DNA of 6,238 nucleotides from Bacteroidia bacterium (GTDB taxonomy: Bacteria > Bacteroidota > Bacteroidia > NS11-12g > UBA955). Location of the stretch: contig JADLHV010000257.1 in NCBI GenBank assembly GCA_020848595.1, forward strand, positions 1 through 6,238, read 5' to 3'. Below the pieces are notes generated by a model. It searched no databases. It was not told where the DNA came from and was given only the letters and a program-made list of their open reading frames with translations. A program made the position numbers and the translations under genes. Of this stretch, positions 1 through 5,635 are shown piece by piece. How positions within the stretch are numbered: position 1 is the stretch's first letter; each line of letters begins with the position of its first letter.

Positions 1-3000
1 CAATCCTAAATACGGCGTTGGATACCAATAATTACCATCTCCTCTGAGATTATAAGGTTTATTAGAATCATGTGTAGCTAAAGAGAAAGTTAATTGCCCA
101 ATTATCAAATCAGCATTAACGGCATTCCCTTGATGAATAAAATTATTTGCCCCTTTTTCAATATATAAAAAGCAGTTATTTAAATCCAAGGCAACCCCTT
201 CAACATGATAAAAGGTATTTTCTCCTCCAAAAGATGCGTTTGAATTACTTTTTGTTAAGTGTAGTTTAGATAGATTAAGGCTTGCATTTTTTGCTTTTAT
301 ACTTGTGAGATTGGATAAAAACCTTGAACAACTCAGACTTAATTCAACAAATTCGCATTGAATTGCAATTAAATTTGATGTAAAAGTTAAATCAGAAGCA
401 AAAACATAAGTTGTAGAAATATTAGAATTCAATAAACTAATTGCCAATTTATTGGAGATGAAGGAGCAAGTTTTCAAATTCAATTCTTTCAAATCTCCTG
501 AATATAGAATTGCCGTTTCGAACATTCCAACGAATCGACAATGATTAAATTTCACAGTAGCTGCATGCATAAATACGGCATTATTACAATATTTAAATTC
601 GCAGTTTTCAATTTCTAATGAAGCTTCATCAAAATCACTCGAAGTGATGATAGCAAAATTAAAATCTTGAAAATTCGACTGCAAAATTCGGCATCGATTA
701 AACTTACCTAAATCTAAAGCAGAAGGATTGCGCTTTGTAGCCCAAGGCAATAGGTAGAAATTTATTTTTTCAATAAAAACCTCGCCATTAATTCTAAGTA
801 ATGAATTGCTTCCATAGGCGAATTTTGAATTTAGTGCACTAAAACTTTTTAAAGGAAACTCAACACCTATATTCAATATACCTTCAATTTGCAAAATCTG
901 ATAGTTCATTCCAGACCCTTTCAAATCAAATGAAACATTGCTTCCTTCTACAACTACCTTAGCGTTGCCATAGCCCCCTCTAATTGACCTAAAATGCACA
1001 CAACCTTTTACTTCACTTTTCCTATTTTCGATTGAAAAAACAGCATTATCTTTTAATCTTAGTAATCCATCAATTTTTAAGAGTGCATTAACGCCATCTA
1101 GAACAATTTTAGCATCAGGATGAATAATTATCTCGGCACCTTCCTCGATAAATAGTTCAGACATTTGATTGACGACCAATTCTGAACCTGGCAAGAGTTC
1201 CAATACCGAACCACTTCTGACATGTAAATAACCAATATGCGACTCATCGGAACCAATTTGCAGGCGACCACCATTACTAATAGTAATGATATTACCACAC
1301 TCAGAAGTAAACAGATGAAATTGACTATTATTTGGAATTTCGGTATCAAAATCACCATTACCAAAGCCAGATCGACCTTCGCAGTTGACGCACAATTCAC
1401 CACCACTTCCTACCTCGACAGTACTAATAACATTTCTCTCAAATCGTCCAAAATTATATCTTCTATCGAGGACAGTCAACAATTCATTTTTATTCATTTC
1501 CAATTGATTTAGAATCCAATCAATATTATTGTCTGTAATCATCATATGTTCTTGAGAAAAAGCTTCACCGAAATAAGCATCAAATGCATATTTTTCATGA
1601 TTGGGTGCATTCATAGGAATAGTGGCATTGATATCATCTAAATAACCTTCATATTTTAAAGCTAAAGCACTATGAGTAGGTATAAAACAAATACCATCAC
1701 GTTTATTTATGACGTTAAAAACACCGTAAATAGCTCTTGAATCCTCAAGATCGAACCTCAAAGAGCCTGGCATATTATCGAAGCAATAAATCCCATCTTT
1801 AACTTCCACAAGTGCTTTCTTACTAAAGGGGTATAAAGCCGAGAGCACTAAATTCTTTCCATCAATAAGTGCATACGTAGCCCAAACGGTGCATGAAATT
1901 TCAAGCATATCGAAATTAAATTTACCTAAGTATGGATTCATTTTCAATAGTACATCACCAGGATCAAAACCTTGATTTTGTCCGGTTATACTACCATTAA
2001 CTAAAGCAATTTTTCGACAATGAGAAGGGAAAGAACCCAAGCCTTCTAATTTAGACACTAAGTCAATTCTATCGCCATGTTCTTTAAATCCATTTTCTGA
2101 AAGACTGTTCTGCACAAGCATTTGCCTCGCTGCTGCTCTATCTAACTTTCTATCAAATTTATCTTTAATTCCAGGCAGTTTCTTTCTATAGTATTTCAGA
2201 CAATGCTGCAAACCAAGAGAAATATTTGCTCCATTTTGAGGAGAATCAAAAGAGAGAAATGTACGTACACAATGTGGAATACCTTTTTTCTCCATATAAG
2301 ATAAGGCGAATCGACTTACTAATCCACCCATACTAGCGCCGATAACCACAATTTCCTCAGAAGAACATTTTATAAAATTGACCCTTTTAATTAACTCCAC
2401 TAACAACATAGCATTATTTTCAATATAATCTGCTCCATTATGAAAATCGAGATAAATTAAATCATAACCAGCAGATTGTAATTCAGCAATTAATTTTGGG
2501 GCTTTCTTAATAGGTTCCCAATCTTCAAATGCGTGCTTTAATTTAGTTTCATAGGGATTAAAAATAGATCCACGCATTAAATCACGCAATCCGACATTAC
2601 CGCATTTACCGCCATAGCAGCCAGTTGGATGATCCTCATAGCCAAAATCTATACCTTCAACAAATATTATAGGCTTTTTAATACATGTATGTTTCAATCC
2701 ATTTTCGATACCAGGTAAAACTTCTATATAAGCGCCTAAGGGTTCTTCTGTTTCAGTTTTGCGAAAGGGTTCTGTATAAATATTTCGAAATTCATCCCCG
2801 ATTAATGGAGGCATAAGCTGGTCGTTACCAAATGATGAATGTGTTTCTAATAAAGAAATCGAAACCTTAGATCTAAAAAACAAACCATTAGAAAACAACC
2901 ATTGGAGCGTTAAAGTATTACTTCCAGGTTTCAATTCAATATTTGTAATTTGATTCAGTTCGGCCTTAGCAAACGGAAGATCATTTATTTTAAAATGAAT

Positions 3001-3567
3001 TTCCGTTACACTCAAGCCGGTATTAGAAAAGAAAAATGAATCGCTAAAAATAAATTTTGCTGACTTATCATAGAAATTCTGAACGAAAGGTGCAGAAATA
3101 AAAACATTAGCATCTTCGACTATTCCGATTGAAGATTTATATAAAAACTGCGACTGAACTGTATCAAAATACAAGTCACCATTTTCGATAGCAGTTGATT
3201 TAAATTTTGAACCATGCACCATAATTGCAGATACAGGCACAATTCCTTTTTTAAAATACTGATTATACCAATTTAAGATTTCCTTTTTTTCTTTTGGAAT
3301 TAATAAAGAGTCCATCACCGAATTCCCCCAACAATCATACAAAGCCGACCAGTTGGCGAAGCTAACGGTATCATCCCCATTTAATCCCTTATAATTAAGC
3401 AACGATGTATCAGTCAACCCGTATTCCCATAAACAAGCATTAGACACCATTCCAGAACTACGCACACGATTAAACATGGCATTCCAATCATCTTCAAAAT
3501 CAATCTGAGCAGACAGATTATGACTACACAAAATCAAAGCAACCAAAAGCACACTTCTATACCACAT
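1..3567 (-). CDS. Secreted lipase-like alpha/beta hydrolase fused to a right-handed beta-helix (C-terminus off the left edge)
   Basis: The frame is open for 1189 codons without a stop and leaves the window at base 1. The start is the ATG at 3565-3567; an in-frame TAA lies two codons upstream. Residues 1-20 form a signal peptide ending SHNLSA, with Q21 the likely first mature residue. About 170-240 looks like an Ig-like beta sandwich. The hydrolase spans about 298-650: PIIFVEGID (299-307, first strand and oxyanion region), LDFHNGADYI (373-382), nucleophile elbow IGASMGG with Ser412, FDSPQNGAN (440-448), and IPTHSAL with His632 as candidate catalytic histidine. The catalytic acid is unresolved. 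From about 717 to the edge there are short beta-strand repeats (such as LEIENC, LHVRSGSVLELLPGSELVV) typical of a parallel beta-helix, and a GDGNYW segment near 1176. The hydrolase resembles secreted Bacteroidota lipases that often carry a type IX secretion tail; the substrate is unknown and could be a lipid or polymer ester. It has its own promoter-like sequence after a terminator, so it is probably not cotranscribed with the oxidase-assembly genes. Confidence 0.85.
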   Translation of the reverse strand, partial: MWYRSVLLVALILCSHNLSAQIDFEDDWNAMFNRVRSSGMVSNACLWEYGLTDTSLLNYKGLNGDDTVSFANWSALYDCWGNSVMDSLLIPKEKKEILNWYNQYFKKGIVPVSAIMVHGSKFKSTAIENGDLYFDTVQSQFLYKSSIGIVEDANVFISAPFVQNFYDKSAKFIFSDSFFFSNTGLSVTEIHFKINDLPFAKAELNQITNIELKPGSNTLTLQWLFSNGLFFRSKVSISLLETHSSFGNDQLMPPLIGDEFRNIYTEPFRKTETEEPLGAYIEVLPGIENGLKHTCIKKPIIFVEGIDFGYEDHPTGCYGGKCGNVGLRDLMRGSIFNPYETKLKHAFEDWEPIKKAPKLIAELQSAGYDLIYLDFHNGADYIENNAMLLVELIKRVNFIKCSSEEIVVIGASMGGLVSRFALSYMEKKGIPHCVRTFLSFDSPQNGANISLGLQHCLKYYRKKLPGIKDKFDRKLDRAAARQMLVQNSLSENGFKEHGDRIDLVSKLEGLGSFPSHCRKIALVNGSITGQNQGFDPGDVLLKMNPYLGKFNFDMLEISCTVWATYALIDGKNLVLSALYPFSKKALVEVKDGIYCFDNMPGSLRFDLEDSRAIYGVFNVINKRDGICFIPTHSALALKYEGYLDDINATIPMNAPNHEKYAFDAYFGEAFSQEHMMITDNNIDWILNQLEMNKNELLTVLDRRYNFGRFERNVISTVEVGSGGELCVNCEGRSGFGNGDFDTEIPNNSQFHLFTSECGNIITISNGGRLQIGSDESHIGYLHVRSGSVLELLPGSELVVNQMSELFIEEGAEIIIHPDAKIVLDGVNALLKIDGLLRLKDNAVFSIENRKSEVKGCVHFRSIRGGYGNAKVVVEGSNVSFDLKGSGMNYQILQIEGILNIGVEFPLKSFSALNSKFAYGSNSLLRINGEVFIEKINFYLLPWATKRNPSALDLGKFNRCRILQSNFQDFNFAIITSSDFDEASLEIENCEFKYCNNAVFMHAATVKFNHCRFVGMFETAILYSGDLKELNLKTCSFISNKLAISLLNSNISTTYVFASDLTFTSNLIAIQCEFVELSLSCSRFLSNLTSIKAKNASLNLSKLHLTKSNSNASFGGENTFYHVEGVALDLNNCFLYIEKGANNFIHQGNAVNADLIIGQLTFSLATHDSNKPYNLRGDGNYWYPTPYLGL

Positions 3568-3580
3568 ATGTTAAATTTTG

Positions 3581-3612
3581 CAAAGTTGAAATCCAGTGAT
3601 GGACAGAGCAAA
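3581..3612 (-). promoter_or_regulatory. Putative Bacteroidota-type promoter of the lipase/beta-helix gene
   Basis: On the minus strand, TTTG (3612-3609) is followed by 20 bases and then CAACTTTG (3588-3581). This matches the Bacteroidota pattern TTTG, 19-21 bases, TAnnTTTG, with one mismatch (C for the first T). The ATG begins 13 bases further on, so the leader would be only about 5-10 bases, and no Shine-Dalgarno sequence is present. It lies just downstream of the intrinsic terminator, where a new promoter is needed. It is a pattern match only. Confidence 0.55.
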
Positions 3613-3623
3613 GATGAGATGGC

Positions 3624-3659
3624 AAAAAGAAAAACGCCTACTCTATTTAACAAGTAGGC
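3624..3659 (-). terminator. Rho-independent terminator closing the oxidase-assembly block
   Basis: Read on the minus strand, a perfect 7-bp stem GCCTACT / AGTAGGC (3659-3653 with 3642-3636) encloses a 10-base loop. It is followed by a G and two runs of five T separated by one C (3634-3624). The hairpin starts 68 bases after the stop codon of the zinc-ribbon gene ending at 3728, and ends before the lipase promoter. The stem could be extended weakly by flanking AAAACG/CGTTTT bases. The U-tract polarity fits termination of minus-strand transcription; there is no matching T-run on the plus-strand side. The stretch 3660-3727 between it and the gene holds nothing else recognisable. Confidence 0.88.
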
Positions 3660-3727
3660 ATTACGTTTTAATATCTAGTCCATTTTACTAATAAATAGAC
3701 CTAAGGAAAATTCAAATAAATGAGAAA

Positions 3728-4330
3728 TCAATTCTCGATATCGACAATATCGCCCTTTTCGAGCTTTGATTTTAGTTCATTAAGTGTGAAAGGAGAAATT
3801 TGCTCTCCAAAAGCTTTATCTCCCATTTTACTGATATCAGTCAATCCAGTTAATTTAGTAGAAGTATAATCGCTCCATTGAACATAAACTGTATCTTTAT
3901 TTATTTTAACAATTTTAGACAAAGTGTATTCATTCTGTTCATTTCGCCATTCATAGATTTGTCCCAATTTAGGAGCGCTAATTAGTTGGTTTTTGAGTTC
4001 ATCATGCTTTTGCGACGCGAAAATGCCATAAGACAATAATAATCCACAAGCGATTAATCCAGACCACATCCATAACGGTGCTTTCGAGTAGCTTTTGACA
4101 TCATCTACATATTTTTTATAAGAAGCGGGCATCTCCTTTTCTGTAAGTAATTGTTTACAATCACCACAAACAGACATCCCAACCATCTTCATAGGAAACA
4201 TTGGTATCCAGAAAACATGAGAATAAGGTCTTTGAACAATAATTGACAGTTTATTAGAGTCGCAATAAGTGCACTTTTCATCAATAAGATTAGCACTAAC
4301 CGTTTTGGAATTATGACCGTAGAAAAGCAT
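3728..4330 (-). CDS. Membrane-anchored zinc-ribbon protein with C-terminal soluble domain, function unknown
   Basis: A 200-residue protein with no function I can name. Residues 1-65 form a zinc-ribbon-like domain with two cysteine pairs, CTYC (20, 23) and CGDC (55, 58). Between them lies an aromatic-rich segment, YSHVFWIPMFP (36-46), like other short zinc-ribbon proteins that begin with an FYG motif and carry an FWIP core. A single membrane helix follows at about 86-105 (WMWSGLIACGLLLSYGIF). The tail (about 120-200) looks like a small beta-barrel (YTLSKIVKINKDTVYVQW) ending in a helix, ELKSKLEKGDIVDI. I chose the ATG at 4328-4330. The frame can be extended 14 codons to a TTG at 4372, but those codons are not family-like and overlap a promoter-like sequence. 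It follows the DUF983 gene by 57 bases and is the last gene before the terminator. A link to respiratory-complex assembly is inferred from position only. Confidence 0.85.
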   Translation of the reverse strand: MLFYGHNSKTVSANLIDEKCTYCDSNKLSIIVQRPYSHVFWIPMFPMKMVGMSVCGDCKQLLTEKEMPASYKKYVDDVKSYSKAPLWMWSGLIACGLLLSYGIFASQKHDELKNQLISAPKLGQIYEWRNEQNEYTLSKIVKINKDTVYVQWSDYTSTKLTGLTDISKMGDKAFGEQISPFTLNELKSKLEKGDIVDIEN

Positions 4331-4342
4331 AAAATTTTGAGG

Positions 4343-4373
4343 CAAAATAAAATAATTATACCTCAGTAGCAAA
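4343..4373 (-). promoter_or_regulatory. Putative internal promoter before the zinc-ribbon gene
   Basis: On the minus strand, TTTG (4373-4370) is followed by 19 bases and TTATTTTG (4350-4343), one mismatch from the TAnnTTTG element. The ATG at 4330 begins 13 bases downstream, the same layout as at the lipase gene. This favours the ATG over the upstream TTG, which lies inside the TTTG element. The region is very AT-rich, so a chance match is possible. Confidence 0.4.
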
Positions 4374-4387
4374 TAAACTTAGATATA

Positions 4388-4804
4388 TTAAAGACCAGTA
4401 TCTTTCAGTTCACCTAATCTATAGCGAACCTTAAAATGTCGATGAGGAGAAATACCGTATAGTAGTAATATACGTGAATAACGATAAGAGAAAGGCACGA
4501 GAACGACTGCAGTAAGTAAAATTGTCCAAAGAATTTTATTCCAAGCCCAATCATTATTGATAGCTACAACACCAAAGAAAATCATAAAAGCGGTACTAAA
4601 GGCATAACTAATATACATAGCACCCCAGAAGAAGCCTGTTTCATGTTCGAACTTTAAGCCACAATGCGGACAAAAGTCATTCGTTTTACTAAACCCAGTA
4701 ATATCAAATATAGATTTCGGGAACACCCTACCAGTTCTACATCTTGGACATTTACAAGCCATCAAACTTGAAAATTTAGATGGGACTTTTAAATTATCCG
4801 GCAT
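4388..4804 (-). CDS. DUF983 family membrane zinc-ribbon protein
   Basis: A 138-residue protein of the DUF983 family, normal in length and layout. The N-terminal cytoplasmic part carries two cysteine pairs, CPRC (19, 22; followed by RTGRVF) and CPHC (45, 48; followed by GLKFE), which should form a zinc ribbon. Two membrane helices follow at about 59-81 and 89-107, then a basic tail with SPHRHFKVRYR. The segment ETGFFWGAMYISY just before and in the first helix is characteristic of the family. No biochemical function is established to my knowledge; family members are often found beside cytochrome oxidase genes, as here. The start ATG (4802-4804) lies inside the 3' end of the CPMC gene, overlapping it by 11 bases including its TAA, which suggests translational coupling. 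No Shine-Dalgarno sequence is seen. Confidence 0.92.
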   Translation of the reverse strand: MPDNLKVPSKFSSLMACKCPRCRTGRVFPKSIFDITGFSKTNDFCPHCGLKFEHETGFFWGAMYISYAFSTAFMIFFGVVAINNDWAWNKILWTILLTAVVLVPFSYRYSRILLLYGISPHRHFKVRYRLGELKDTGL

Positions 4805-5036
4805 ATTCGTTTTGTGTTTTTCTATATTTCTTATACCATAAGATTCCTACTGAAAACAGAATAACATAAACTGCACCCATAAGCATAAGAATACCTGCAT
4901 TTAAACCCATTCCAACACTTTTTGTATTAGTAGATTGGCTACTTTCAACACTCGCTTTACACATTGGGCATTGAGCTGCAGATTCTAGTAGGAAAAGACC
5001 TCCGAATATTAAAATTGTCAGAATTCTTTTAAACAT
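4794..5036 (-). CDS. Small exported membrane protein with CPMC motif
   Basis: An 80-residue protein of unknown function. Residues 1-21 form a signal peptide ending ESAA, with Q22 the likely mature N-terminus. The motif CPMC (23-26) follows immediately, so the cysteine pair would sit at the very start of the mature protein, outside the inner membrane. A short Ser/Thr-rich stretch leads to one membrane helix (about 46-68) and a short basic tail (KKYRK). I recall similar small CxMC proteins near oxidase-assembly genes in Bacteroidota. A CxxC next to a membrane anchor could bind copper or haem-related cofactors, or act as a thiol redox site; this is inference. A haem-binding CxxCH is excluded because the residue after the second Cys is Lys. 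It overlaps the DUF983 gene by 11 bases and is separated by 59 bases from the DUF420 gene upstream, with a predicted promoter and Crp/Fnr-type site in that gap. Confidence 0.85.
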   Translation of the reverse strand: MFKRILTILIFGGLFLLESAAQCPMCKASVESSQSTNTKSVGMGLNAGILMLMGAVYVILFSVGILWYKKYRKTQNEYAG

Positions 5037-5044
5037 ATTTAGGG

Positions 5045-5052
5045 CAAAATTA
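5045..5052 (-). promoter_or_regulatory. Putative -7 promoter element of the CPMC-DUF983 genes
   Basis: On the minus strand these bases read TAATTTTG, an exact match to TAnnTTTG. The start codon of the CPMC gene follows 8 bases later, so the leader would be close to zero. No good TTTG element is found 19-21 bases upstream; an activator bound at the palindrome at 5074-5089 could make up for this. Confidence 0.45.
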
Positions 5053-5073
5053 AGATAATTTATGAGAAACTTT

Positions 5074-5089
5074 AGTGATAAAAATCACA
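5074..5089 (-). promoter_or_regulatory. Crp/Fnr-family operator-like palindrome
   Basis: The minus strand reads TGTGA, six bases, TCACT; this is nine of ten matches to the Crp half-sites TGTGA-N6-TCACA. The inner GTGAT/ATCAC arms are perfectly symmetric. It lies in the 59-base gap between the DUF420 and CPMC genes, and its centre is about 36 bases upstream of the start-proximal TTTG element's end at 5045, placing it near -41 from the predicted start of transcription, the usual class II activator position. It is not followed by a T-run, so it is not a terminator. The actual regulator is unknown. Confidence 0.45.
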
Positions 5090-5095
5090 ATAATA

Positions 5096-5635
5096 TTAAG
5101 CAGGATAATAAGGTGCAATCATAAAATAGACAATAACACCAGTCACTGAGACATAAAACCAGATAGGCCATACCCATTTTGTAAGTTTTTTATGTCGATC
5201 ATATTCGCCAGTTAGGCCTCTATATACTGCAAATAAAATAAATGGTAGTATGACGCCTGCTAATGCAATATGAGAGAACAAAATAATATAATAGACAATG
5301 ACTATTGCCCCAGTTCCGCCATACGGAGTTTCTTGAGATGTTAAATGATATAAGACATAAGTCAATAAAAAAAGTATAGAGCATCCAAGGGCAGCCAACA
5401 TTGTAGATTTGTGCAATTCGAGTTTTCTTTGCTTAACAAACCATAAACCAAGCACTAGCAAAATTGCAACAACAGAATTTAAAAAGGCCGAAATAGCTGG
5501 AAAAACGTGTTTATCAAACCCGAAATCAATATCGAGTTTATATTTTCGCATTACAACGACTAAAATAAATACTACAGAAGAGAGAGTAAGAATAAGCCCA
5601 TTGGCTAATTTATCATTTTTGGCTATGATTTTCAT
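5096..5635 (-). CDS. DUF420 family membrane protein, CtaM/YozB-like cytochrome oxidase assembly factor
   Basis: A 179-residue integral membrane protein with five predicted helices, at about 12-29, 45-67, 79-99, 110-137 and 154-174. It shows the DUF420 signatures: a conserved His at the start of helix 3 (LHKSTM, His75), YHLTS at its end (His97), IILFSHIALAG (His122) in helix 4, and RHKKLTKWVWPIW then YVSVTGVIVY in helix 5 (His148). In Gram-positive bacteria the DUF420 protein CtaM (YozB) is needed for activity of the haem-A-containing aa3 terminal oxidase; the same general role in oxidase maturation is likely here but not shown, so I give no symbol. The conserved histidines at membrane borders would suit haem or metal handling. 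The start ATG (5633-5635) lies 23 bases inside the SCO gene, a tight overlap that indicates cotranscription and coupled translation. No Shine-Dalgarno sequence is visible. Confidence 0.92.
   Translation of the reverse strand: MKIIAKNDKLANGLILTLSSVVFILVVVMRKYKLDIDFGFDKHVFPAISAFLNSVVAILLVLGLWFVKQRKLELHKSTMLAALGCSILFLLTYVLYHLTSQETPYGGTGAIVIVYYIILFSHIALAGVILPFILFAVYRGLTGEYDRHKKLTKWVWPIWFYVSVTGVIVYFMIAPYYPA

Noticed and set aside
1273..1287. Perfect inverted repeat ATTACT-aat-AGTAAT
   Set aside because: It falls inside the beta-helix coding region where it encodes a normal repeat strand (ITISNG), it is AT-only in the outer arms, and such a short palindrome is expected by chance here.
1381..1392. 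CVNC pair (Cys726, Cys729) at the start of the beta-helix as a metal site or zinc ribbon
   Set aside because: There is no second cysteine pair nearby and the protein is exported; a disulfide is the simpler explanation.
1128..1406. Minus-strand 92-codon frame beginning with a GTG
   Set aside because: It lies wholly inside the lipase/beta-helix gene in another frame, and its product is a low-complexity V/I/L-rich string with no family features.
1237..1512. Plus-strand 91-codon frame
   Set aside because: It is antisense to the continuous, motif-bearing beta-helix coding frame and shows no recognisable domain or promoter.
4331..4372. A 14-codon longer N-terminus for the zinc-ribbon protein starting at TTG
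   Set aside because: The start codon would be a rare TTG lying in a promoter-like TTTG element, and the extra residues come before the family-like MLFYG start.
5075..5088. GTGAT-TTTT-ATCAC hairpin considered as a terminator of the SCO-DUF420 genes
   Set aside because: The stem is only 5 bp and AT-rich, and no T-run follows on the minus strand, so an operator is the better reading.
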